From Pseudomonas baltica (GTDB lineage Bacteria > Pseudomonadota > Gammaproteobacteria > Pseudomonadales > Pseudomonadaceae), in assembly GCF_031880315.1 (NCBI RefSeq), contig NZ_CP134771.1, positions 2,356,001 to 2,420,000 on the forward strand: a stretch of DNA of 64,000 nt. The letters are read 5' to 3'. The stretch's first letter is position 1. Each line of letters begins with the position of its first letter. Below, one piece after another: positions 19,838 through 27,525 of this stretch. The position numbers and the translations under genes were made by a program. Under the pieces are notes generated by a model. The model worked only from the letters and a program-made list of their open reading frames with translations. It was not told the origin of the DNA and did not search any database.

Positions 19838-21004
19838 ATGACCCGTTCATTACGCATCCTCTACATCGCCTTGTTTCTGGGGCTGCTGCTGGCCTTGGGG
19901 ATCTGGTCCCTGACGGCGTTCGGCAATTTCAACCGTACCGAGCAGATGACCCTGCTCAACGGTAAATGGGCCAAGGCCGTCGAGACTCACTACGACGACG
20001 AGTTCCCGATCAAGCGCCTGGGCACCAACATCTGGGCGGCGCTGGATTTCAAGGTGTTCAACGAAGGCCGCCCAGGCGTGATCCTCGGCAAGGACCAGTG
20101 GCTGTACACCGACGAAGAGTTCGATCCAGTAGCCAACAGTGAACAGATCGAGGCCGAGAACTTCGCGCTGATCCGTGGTGTGCGCGACCAGCTCAAGCAG
20201 CACGGTGTGCAACTGGTGATGGCGATCGTGCCGGCCAAGGCGCGTCTGTACCCCGAGCACATTGGCGCGCAGACGCCTGCCAGCCTGCACGCGGACCTCT
20301 ACCAGCAGTTCCATGCCCAGGCGCAACAGGCCGGCATCGTTGCCCCTGATCTGCTGGCGCCGTTGCAGCAGGCCAAGCAGCAGGGTCAGGTGTTTTTGCG
20401 TACCGATACGCACTGGACGCCCATGGGCGCCGAGGTGGTGGCGCAGAACCTGAGCAAGACCATCGCCGCGCAGATGCCGCTCAATGGCACGCCGCAGCAG
20501 TATGAGACCGCCGCCGTGAAAACCGAGCCCTACAAGGGCGACCTGACCACGTTCCTGCCGCTCGATCCGCTGTTCAGCAATTTGCTGCCAAAGCCGGATG
20601 ATCTGCAACAACGTGCAACAACTGTGGTCAATAGTTCGGCTGATTCGAGCAGCGATGCCGGTGATGCAGCGCTGTTCGCCAACAACGATATTCCGGTGGC
20701 GCTGGTCGGTACCAGCTACAGCGCCAATCCGCACTGGAACTTCCTGGGCGCATTGCAGCAGTCGCTGAAAAGTGACGTTGTCAATTACGCAGAAGACGGC
20801 CACGGGCCGATCCTGCCGATGCTCAAGTACCTACAAACCGATGCTTTCAAGAACAGTCCGCCACAGGTGTTGATCTGGGAATTCCCTGAACGCTATCTGC
20901 CGATGAAGAACGATCTGAGCGAGTTCGATCCCAAATGGGTCGCCAACTTGAAGAAGAGCTCGGACACCAACAACCAGAACCTGGCCGTGGGCCAATCCAA
21001 TTGA
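19838..21004 (+). CDS. algJ: Alginate O-acetylation protein AlgJ
   Basis: 388 residues with an N-terminal signal anchor (residues 8-27). AlgJ is an SGNH-fold acetylesterase/transferase relative of AlgX that acts with AlgI and AlgF in the periplasm. The DTHW motif is in FLRTDTHWTPMGAEV and the GTSYS motif in VALVGTSYSANPHW, giving the Asp-His and Ser of the catalytic triad. It follows algI by 13 bases with GGGAGG upstream. Confidence 0.95.
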   Translation: MTRSLRILYIALFLGLLLALGIWSLTAFGNFNRTEQMTLLNGKWAKAVETHYDDEFPIKRLGTNIWAALDFKVFNEGRPGVILGKDQWLYTDEEFDPVANSEQIEAENFALIRGVRDQLKQHGVQLVMAIVPAKARLYPEHIGAQTPASLHADLYQQFHAQAQQAGIVAPDLLAPLQQAKQQGQVFLRTDTHWTPMGAEVVAQNLSKTIAAQMPLNGTPQQYETAAVKTEPYKGDLTTFLPLDPLFSNLLPKPDDLQQRATTVVNSSADSSSDAGDAALFANNDIPVALVGTSYSANPHWNFLGALQQSLKSDVVNYAEDGHGPILPMLKYLQTDAFKNSPPQVLIWEFPERYLPMKNDLSEFDPKWVANLKKSSDTNNQNLAVGQSN

Positions 21005-21050
21005 GCTGCACCGCGGCCCACATTCGAATTTATTGCAAGAGGAATGACGC

Positions 21051-21725
21051 ATGACTAACGCTACTGCCGCCACCCGTACCCCGGCTGTCAAACGTATCGC
21101 CAAGGCCTGCGCCCTGGTCGCAGGCATGAGCCTGCTGTCGGTCCAGGCCTTCGCCGCCGGTGACTCGGCTCTGTATGGCCCTACCGCGCCGAAGGGCTCG
21201 ACCTTCGTGCGGGTCTACAACGCTGGCAACCAACCGGTCGCCGCGAGCGTCGGCAATACCAGCCTCAATGAAATCCCCGTGCAGGGCAGCAGCGCTTTCA
21301 GCTTCATGCCGCAGGGCGACTACAGCGCCAAGATCGGCAACGCTACCTTGCCGGTGAAGCTGGCTTCGGACCAGTACTACACCATCGTCAACAACGGCAG
21401 CGGCCAGCCTGTACTGGTGGATGAGCCTCCGTTCAAGAACAAGCAGAAATCCCTGGTGCGCGTGCAGAACCTTACCGACGCGCCTCTGACCCTGAAAACC
21501 GCCGACGGTAAAACCGACGTGGTCCCTTCCGTGGCACCCAAGGCCCACGGCGATCGTGAAATCAACCCAGTGAAAGTCACTCTGGCGCTGTATCAGGGCG
21601 ACAAGAAGGTTTCGGACCTCAAGCCGGTTGCCCTGGAACGCGGCGAAGCGGCCGTGCTGTACGTCACCGGTAGCGGCAGCAGCCTGTCGCCGGTGTGGGT
21701 CAAGCCGCCAGTGGCGAGCAAGTAA
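21051..21725 (+). CDS. algF: Alginate O-acetylation protein AlgF
   Basis: 224 residues with a signal peptide ending near AFAAGDS. AlgF is a small periplasmic protein with two beta-rich domains needed for alginate acetylation; it binds AlgJ and AlgX. Recognised segments are ALYGPTAPKGSTFVRVYNAG near the N-terminus and the repeated beta-sandwich pattern KSLVRVQNLTDAPLTLKTA. It has no enzyme motif. AAGAGGAATG precedes the start. Position between algJ and algA is canonical. Confidence 0.95.
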   Translation: MTNATAATRTPAVKRIAKACALVAGMSLLSVQAFAAGDSALYGPTAPKGSTFVRVYNAGNQPVAASVGNTSLNEIPVQGSSAFSFMPQGDYSAKIGNATLPVKLASDQYYTIVNNGSGQPVLVDEPPFKNKQKSLVRVQNLTDAPLTLKTADGKTDVVPSVAPKAHGDREINPVKVTLALYQGDKKVSDLKPVALERGEAAVLYVTGSGSSLSPVWVKPPVASK

Positions 21726-21840
21726 GCCTTTAGCGTGATGAGTATTGCGTCGACTGGCCAGGTGGCCGGTCGACCGGGAACAACAACAAGACAGAAACGG
21801 CAACAACAGTCAGCCCATACGAATATCTAGGAGAAACAAC

Positions 21841-23292
21841 ATGATTCCGGTGATCTTGTCAGGTGGTAGCGGCTCACGTCTTTGGCCGCTTTCGCGCAAG
21901 CAATTCCCTAAACAGTTTCTGGCCCTGACCGGCGAACACACGCTGTTCCAGCAAACCCTGGAACGGCTGGTGTTCGACGGCATGGACAAGCCAATCGTGG
22001 TCTGCAACAAGGACCACCGCTTTATCGTCAACGAGCAGTTGGCCAAGCTCAAGCTCGAGACCCAGGGCATCCTGATGGAGCCCTTCGGCCGCAACACCGC
22101 ACCGGCCGTAGCCCTGACCGCCATGAAGCTGGTCAACGAAGGCCGCGACGACCTGATGCTGGTGCTGCCCGCCGACCACGTCATCGAAGACCAGAAAGCC
22201 CTGCAGCGCGCCCTGGCCCTGGCCACTGTGGCCGCCGAGCGTGGCGAGATGGTGCTGTTCGGTGTGCCGGCCACGCGCCCGGAAACCGGTTACGGTTACA
22301 TCAAGTCGACCAACGATGCGCTGTTGCCTGAGGGCGTCAGCCGCGTCGCGCATTTCGTCGAAAAACCCGACGAAAAACGCGCTACCGAGTTTGTCGAAGC
22401 CGGCGGTTACTTCTGGAACAGCGGCATGTTCCTGTTCCGCGCCAGCCGTTTCCTCGAAGAACTGAAAAAGCACGATTCGGACATCTACGACAACTGCATG
22501 CTCACCCTGGAGCGCAGCAAGCATGAAGGCGACAACGTCGAGATCGACGATGCCACCTTCGCGTTGTGCCCGGACAATTCCATCGACTACTCGGTGATGG
22601 AAAAAACCCAGCGCGCCTGTGTGGTACCGCTGTCGGCCGGTTGGAGCGACGTCGGTTGCTGGGCTTCGCTGTGGGAAGTCAACGCCAAGGACGACAACGG
22701 TAACGTCAGCAAGGGCGACGTGGTCATCCAGGACAGCCGCAATTGCATGATCCACGGCAATGGCAAGCTGGTGTCGGTGATCGGCCTGGACAACATCGTC
22801 GTGGTCGAAACCAAGGACGCGATGATGATTGCTCACAAGGACAAGGTCCAGGGCGTCAAGCAGATGGTCGCGACTCTCAACGAACAGGGCCGCAGCGAAA
22901 CCCAGAACCACTGCGAAGTGTACCGCCCATGGGGCTCGTACGATTCGGTGGACATGGGCGGCCGCTTCCAGGTCAAGCATATTTCGGTCAAGCCAGGCGC
23001 TTGCCTGTCGCTGCAGATGCACCACCACCGTGCCGAGCACTGGATCGTGGTGTCGGGCACGGCAGAAGTGACCTGCGACGAAAACGTGTTCCTGCTGTGT
23101 GAAAACCAGTCGACCTATATCCCGATCGCGTCGGTGCACCGTCTGCGCAACCCGGGCAAGATCCCGCTGGAAATCATCGAGGTTCAGTCTGGCAGCTACC
23201 TGGGTGAAGACGATATCGAGCGTTTCGAAGACATCTACGGCCGGTCGACCCCGATCGACCGCGGCGTGTCGGTGAAAACCATCGCTCAATAA
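21841..23292 (+). CDS. algA: Bifunctional mannose-6-phosphate isomerase / mannose-1-phosphate guanylyltransferase AlgA
   Basis: 483 residues starting MIPVILSGGSGSRLWPLSR after TAGGAGA. The N-terminal domain (1-~350) is the guanylyltransferase that makes GDP-mannose; its signature is GGSGSRLWPLSRKQFPKQF, with FVEKPDEK downstream. The C-terminal cupin domain is the type II phosphomannose isomerase, with metal ligands in QMHHHRAEHWIVVSGTAEV. It thus supplies the first and third steps of precursor synthesis, AlgC doing the second elsewhere. Last gene of the operon, followed 18 bases later by a strong terminator. Confidence 0.97.
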   Translation: MIPVILSGGSGSRLWPLSRKQFPKQFLALTGEHTLFQQTLERLVFDGMDKPIVVCNKDHRFIVNEQLAKLKLETQGILMEPFGRNTAPAVALTAMKLVNEGRDDLMLVLPADHVIEDQKALQRALALATVAAERGEMVLFGVPATRPETGYGYIKSTNDALLPEGVSRVAHFVEKPDEKRATEFVEAGGYFWNSGMFLFRASRFLEELKKHDSDIYDNCMLTLERSKHEGDNVEIDDATFALCPDNSIDYSVMEKTQRACVVPLSAGWSDVGCWASLWEVNAKDDNGNVSKGDVVIQDSRNCMIHGNGKLVSVIGLDNIVVVETKDAMMIAHKDKVQGVKQMVATLNEQGRSETQNHCEVYRPWGSYDSVDMGGRFQVKHISVKPGACLSLQMHHHRAEHWIVVSGTAEVTCDENVFLLCENQSTYIPIASVHRLRNPGKIPLEIIEVQSGSYLGEDDIERFEDIYGRSTPIDRGVSVKTIAQ

Positions 23293-23310
23293 GCGTCACG
23301 GCTGGAACAG

Positions 23311-23367
23311 GCCCCCGATCCGCTCGCTGCGTACCCTATCCGCAGCGAGGGGATCGGGGGCTTTTTT
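23311..23367 (+). terminator. Intrinsic terminator of the alginate operon
   Basis: Two arms of about 19 bases, GCCCCCGATCC/GCTCGCTGCG and CGCAGCGAG/GGGATCGGGGGC, pair almost perfectly around TACCCTATC and are followed by six T. It lies 18 bases past the algA stop. Confidence 0.9.
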
Positions 23368-23370
23368 GTG

Positions 23371-23410
<40 letters not shown>

Positions 23411-23445
23411 GCAAGATTGTTGGCGGTGGGTTTGAGATTTGCGTG

Positions 23446-23668
23446 CTGGCCCTGCTTGGTCCGGGCCTGTGCGGCTCGCCCTGCCCATTGGCCCTTCGCC
23501 TAGGCTCAAGGTACCCGCGCGCAGACGCCTGAAGAGAGGGCACGGCGCAATGGGCCATCCATGGCCCAACGCGCCTGACCCGGCATCCTGCCGGGATCTC
23601 CCTCTCTTCAGGCGCCTGCGCGCGGCCTGCTGGAGGGGCGGCCGCACAGGCCCGGACCAAACAGGGTC
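23446..23668. repeat. Nested palindromic element, copy A (complete)
   Basis: Outer arms at about 23450-23475 (CCCTGCTTGGTCCGGGCCTG, then TGCGGC) and 23641-23666 match as inverted repeats at 25 of 26 positions. Inside them a second pair (CCGCGCGCAGACGCCTGAAG at 23515 and its mirror ending at 23625) matches at 25 of 26. Inside that sit two small hairpins: GGGCCATCCATGGCCC and CCCGGCATCCTGCCGGG. The result is a cloverleaf-like fold about 220 bases long. No protein is encoded. Copies B (24365) and C (32809) share the linker sequences. Confidence 0.8.
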
Positions 23669-23872
23669 AGATCGAGAATGGTGTGGGTATTTTTGACTCT
23701 TTGATTCTTTAGGGTAAGGCGCGTATGCGTATGCGCGCCTTGCCAGCCGCGCGCTGGGGCGGTATGGGGCCGACGCCGCTGCCTATCAGCGGTCTGGCAT
23801 GGTAATCCGTGCTACAACAATCAGCGCTTGAGGCATTCGCTGGTGGATATTTCGGGCCCGCAAATCGCTCTA

Positions 23873-23945
23873 TGGCGACTGTACGCGGGAGGCCTTGCGC
23901 CTGCCGGTGGTTGTGGCCGGTTTACCAGCCCGCGTACAGCTGCCA
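23873..23945. repeat. Long inverted repeat with 39-base loop
   Basis: CTGTACGCGGG at 23879-23889 is perfectly mirrored by CCCGCGTACAG at 23929-23939; extending outward to TGGC/GCCA gives 15 of 17 pairs. It is unrelated to the REP or nested palindromes. From memory, similar hairpins precede small genes in other Pseudomonas genomes, but no convincing gene follows here. Confidence 0.7.
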
Positions 23946-24105
23946 CCTATTTCTTCCTTGCTATCGACGGCCCTGGAAGAACGCATCCTCTCCAGCGATG
24001 ACGCCTTCATGATGGCCTCTACGCTCAAGTCCGCTAAAGCGGGTGGATTCATTGATCGCAGATCTGCAGCAGCGCGTCTAGACGTCGGACGTTCGCGCAC
24101 GCGGC

Positions 24106-24123
24106 TATAGCCAAACGCTTACA
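24106..24123 (+). promoter_or_regulatory. Possible GacA upstream activating site, one good half
   Basis: The GacA box in rsm promoters is TGTAAG-N6-CTTACA. Here CTTACA is perfect at 24118-24123; the left half reads TATAGC and matches at three of six. Its centre is about 65 bases before the proposed start of the small RNA. Confidence 0.35.
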
Positions 24124-24179
24124 CGCCGTGGTGGTGTTTGGCTCTATGGCGCAACGTGGTGACGCAGTAATCTAAACCC

Positions 24180-24290
24180 ATCGACAGCAACGCAGGCAGC
24201 GCTGCTGGATCAAGGATGATCGACCATGGCCCGGAGGGCTACCACAGGATGTGGAATGGTCTTCGGAAACCCGCTTCGGCGGGTTTTTTA
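24180..24290 (+). ncRNA. Candidate Rsm-type small RNA (GGA-loop hairpins)
   Basis: About 110 bases ending in an intrinsic terminator; the 5' end is estimated. Three consecutive short hairpins present GGA in the loop: GATC-AAGGAT-GATC (24208-24221), GCCC-GGA-GGGC (24229-24239) and CCACA-GGA-TGTGG (24242-24254). Further GGA triplets occur at 24207, 24253 and 24265. GGA loops are the binding sites of RsmA/RsmE, and RsmX/Y/Z RNAs of about 110-120 bases titrate those proteins under GacS/GacA control. No open reading frame is convincing. I do not recall the RsmX sequence well enough to name it. Confidence 0.55.
24267..24290 (+). terminator. Intrinsic terminator of the candidate small RNA
   Basis: AAACCCGC-TTCG-GCGGGTTTTTT: a stable seven- to eight-pair stem with a TTCG tetraloop and a T-run. 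Confidence 0.85.
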
Positions 24291-24364
24291 TTGCCTGGGA
24301 TTTGGGGATTGGCCGGCAACGGCAACGGCAAAAGACTGTTGGCGGTAGGTTTGAGATATGTGTG

Positions 24365-24485
24365 CTGGCCCTGCTTGGTCCGCGGCCGTGCGGCCCGCCC
24401 TGCCCATTGGCCCTTCGCCTAAGCTCAGGGTACCCGCGCGCAGACGCCTGAAGAGAGGGCACGGGCCCGGACCATGCAGGGCCAG
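24365..24485. repeat. Nested palindromic element, copy B (internal deletion)
   Basis: The left side matches copy A closely from the upstream hexanucleotide run (24313) through TTTGAGAT, the outer arm TGGCCCTGCTTGGTCCG and the inner 5' arm ending GAAGAGAGGG (24458). It then jumps directly to the outer 3' arm GGGCCCGGACCATGCAGGGC. The inner 3' arm and both small hairpins are missing. Same orientation as copy A. Confidence 0.75.
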
Positions 24486-24532
24486 ATCGAGAGGGGTGTG
24501 GGCGTTGGTATCTCCCTTCGCGAGATATCTTT

Positions 24533-25483
24533 TTAGGATTCTTTTTCCCCCGACCAATACCATATTGTTGATCCCCACGACGACCCTCTAAATTCAGGCA
24601 TGATTTCGCCTTGTTTGAAAAACTGTTTCGAGTCAGCTCTTGCAGAGCTGAACCAAAAACCTGTCCTCGGACACGGGTTATTAGCGCTCACCCTTCCAGG
24701 TCCCTGTAGACCCTTACTACTAGAGGAGCTTCTAGCATATTCGACGAGGTCTTTGGGGTAGACCATATGTTTGATTTTGCTATTGTCGATCTCTTAAAGG
24801 TAGGCGACTGCCGCAGCTTCGAAAGCCCAGTAACCCACGTATCCCTGTGTATCACCTCCAATATGTAGATCATGCCAAGGCGCCTGCCGGAATGATGAAT
24901 ACCATTCATCGCAATATTCCTCGAGAAGTCTCGAAGCCTCGTCCGATGTATCGGCGTATATCGCGTAAAGCAGCTTGCTATACTCGCTGTGATACCAAGT
25001 ATCAACGTCCGACCTTCCTGGTACAACCTTAGTCAACAAGTCCTCGTAAAGCGCATCACTACCAAAATATTCGGCCCTATCAAATAACCCAACAAATCTC
25101 ACTAGAAGGTCTGGCTGATCGAGAAGAATACACAAGCTCAATACTTGGATGAATTCCTCATACTGATCTAGTAAGTCGTCAATGGCCAAGGGCGCGATAT
25201 TAATACGCCCATCGTACTTCGAAAGCAGCAATTGGCGACTTTCGTATTTTTCAACTAAACACGCTAACAAAGCAATCATCTTTTCCGGTTCACACCCGGC
25301 AGTGTACTCCAGCAGAAGTGATTTGAAACATGCATCCTTTAGCAGCGTGGACTTCATTGAAAGCTCGTGGCTTTCCGAATCCGCTTCCAGATGATTCTCC
25401 CTCCAATACGTCTCTTCGTTAGCATAGTGCTTAGACAAGAGCTCGTAGCTCCGTTCTGTTAGAAAATTCTGCCTTCTGTTCAA
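24533..25483 (-). pseudogene. PoNi-like immunity gene, second copy, with in-frame stop
   Basis: A 316-codon frame homologous along its length to the intact immunity gene at 26579-27523. It is interrupted by TAA at 24794-24796 (codon 230), where the intact copy has Tyr (AYLYGVDDS versus AYL-stop-EIDNS). The reading frame continues unchanged after the stop to GSSWGSTIWYWSGEKES. The start codon is TTG instead of ATG. It lies two bases after the decayed toxin, the same spacing as in the intact pair. The N-terminal 229 residues could still be made; the DUF1911-like C-terminal part could not, unless the stop is read through. Confidence 0.75.
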
Positions 25484-25485
25484 TG

Positions 25486-26458
25486 CTACACCTCCGCAGC
25501 AAGCGAAGTTAGCTTGCCATATTTTTTGGATAACGAGCTTTTCTTCTTATTTACAGCAATTTTGATAGCATGCTCGCCGTAATGAAATGCTTTATGAGTA
25601 TCATGATTTTCCGGAACCGTAGAAACCTTCGCCAAAGCGTGTTGCTTAGGGCTGCCACTTGGATGACAAACAGGAGCGTAGAACAAATGGCGGCTATATA
25701 AACTCAATACAGAGTTCTTATTCACAACCCCTACTGCCTTATCTAAATCCCTTAAGATCCATTCCGCACTCATTTGCACTAATACTTTTTTAGACCGATT
25801 CAGCGGCTTTGAAGAAGCGGAAGCACTACCAGCCCCACCCTTATTTCGTTTTCCTCTTGAGGGCATTGAACTTGGGCTATATTGTGGCGCTCCCGTCTCA
25901 GATGAGGTATATAAAGGTTCCAAGAGCTCACCGACACTTGATATACCTCCAACTATCAAAATAGCAACAACAACTCCAATTCGAATGCGTACTACTCGCC
26001 CCATCATGCCCTTCAGCCCCCACTTGAGCACCCCAACCACCCGGTTTCTTCACCGTCGCTGGCCGCTCCGAACCATTGGACGCAGCTGAACCATTACGCT
26101 GTACCTTCTTCCACTTCAGCAGGCGCTTTTCAACAACCCCCATCATTTTCGGCATATTATCGCGGGCATCGGCTAGCACCGTTGTGACAGCGATCTTGGT
26201 CCAGTTTGGCAGTGCCCTGAAGGTCGAAGAGCCTTTGACGCCCGTTATCACCGCATCGATTTCTGCGGCCAATGCAGAGGCATCAAACATCTGCTTCAGC
26301 AACATCCCCGGGCTAGTCTTGATCCCGCATTCGGTCAGGATAAAGCGCAGCAAGTCGAACAACACCGGAGCAAAACGTTGCGGGTCACGATTGACCAGCC
26401 GCAGACTTTTCTTCACGCCATCGCTATGTCCCGGGATCCAGCCCATCAACGCCAGCAC
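25486..26458 (-). pseudogene. PoNe-like toxin remnant, nuclease core deleted
   Basis: Two overlapping frames together match the intact toxin at 27526-29097. The upstream frame (26458 to about 25995) matches toxin residues 72-231 and is very close at nucleotide level. The homology to the nuclease core (about residues 232-370) is then missing, taking the D...E-x-K catalytic residues. After it the frame is shifted and residues IGVVVAILIVGGISSVGELL appear, hydrophobic enough to be a membrane segment. The last ~95 residues (VLVQMSAEWI to the end) match the toxin C-terminus at moderate identity. The first 71 codons and any vgrG are absent. No product with nuclease activity is expected. Confidence 0.7.
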
Positions 26459-26578
26459 CAGATGAGCTGAGCGTCGCCTTAGGTATCCGGCGTACCAGCG
26501 TTTGCTGTTAGATGTGTGATGACATCGTTATCAGCTATGAGTAAGCCAAGATAGCTTCAATTGCCTCGTTCCAAATGT

Positions 26579-27523
26579 TTACTCATTTTCCCCCGACCAA
26601 TACCAAATCGTCGATCCCCATGATGACCCATTGAATTCAGGCATGATCTCGCCTTGTTTGAAAAAACGCCTGGAATTTGGTTGCGCAGTGCTGAACCAAA
26701 ATCCGGAGCGAGTACAAAGCTGCCCCGCATAAACCTTACCTGCAGCAGCTGTCGATCCATTGGGTTTATAAGTTCGTGCATATTCAACGAGCGCTTTAGG
26801 GTAAACAATATGGTCTACTTTGCTATCGTCAACTCCATATAAATACGCAATTGCTCCGGCCTCAATAGCCCAATAGCCAAAATAGGTACCTTCTTCATCC
26901 TTATGACTATCATGCCAAGAGGAATTCTCGAAAGCGGAATACCAATTTGCGCAATAGTCTGCCAACAATATCGATGCTTCCGCACGATCGGCTTCGTATA
27001 CTGCTTGTATCAGTTGTGTATAAACAGGATGATACCATTCATCTATATCCGCCCGCCCTGACATAAAGTTTCGGACGAGATCTTCAAATAGCAAATCTTG
27101 CCCTTTGTACCCGGCAGCATCAAAAAGGGCGGCGAACCGCTTAAGAAGATCCTGGCGATGAAGCAGGACACAGAGCCCTATTATCTGTACTGCCTCCTCG
27201 AATTCGTCAGGCCACTCTGCCAAGTTTAAAGGGCTAATAAGTGGATTCCGCTCGGAAATAGAGAGTGCTATTTGCATTCGCTCGTATGCGACTACAACGT
27301 CCTCCAAGGATCCCGTTAGAGAGCAGATATCGATCCCGCGCGTATAGTCGAGTAATAAGCCTTGCAACGCAGCGTCACATATTCTACGGGCCTTCAAATA
27401 GTTTTCCTGCTCAGGAGTATCAGCTTGAATAGAGTGAGTTTGCCAGTAACCTTCCTCTTCATCGAAATATTTTTTTACGCTATCGTAATGAGACACCGTG
27501 AGAAATTTCTGCCGCCTATTCAT
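26579..27523 (-). CDS. PoNi-like immunity protein (DUF1910/DUF1911)
   Basis: 314 residues starting MNRRQKFLTVSHYDSVKKYF, two bases after the toxin stop. The N-terminal part resembles DUF1910; the YFGYWAIEAGAIAYLYGVDDS segment and YPKALVEYA are characteristic of DUF1911, the family of immunity proteins to PoNe DNase effectors. It should bind and block the adjacent toxin in the cytoplasm and protect kin from T6SS attack. The C-terminal ~70 residues (to GSSWGSTIWYWSGENE) extend the domain and are almost identical in the second copy. Low GC compared with the core genes suggests transfer. Family assigned from recall. Confidence 0.75.
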   Translation of the reverse strand: MNRRQKFLTVSHYDSVKKYFDEEEGYWQTHSIQADTPEQENYLKARRICDAALQGLLLDYTRGIDICSLTGSLEDVVVAYERMQIALSISERNPLISPLNLAEWPDEFEEAVQIIGLCVLLHRQDLLKRFAALFDAAGYKGQDLLFEDLVRNFMSGRADIDEWYHPVYTQLIQAVYEADRAEASILLADYCANWYSAFENSSWHDSHKDEEGTYFGYWAIEAGAIAYLYGVDDSKVDHIVYPKALVEYARTYKPNGSTAAAGKVYAGQLCTRSGFWFSTAQPNSRRFFKQGEIMPEFNGSSWGSTIWYWSGENE

Positions 27524-27525
27524 TT

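Noticed and set aside
23895..24110. 71-codon plus-strand open frame between the inverted repeat and the sRNA
   Set aside because: No ribosome site, no recognisable family, and it ends in the GacA-like promoter region.
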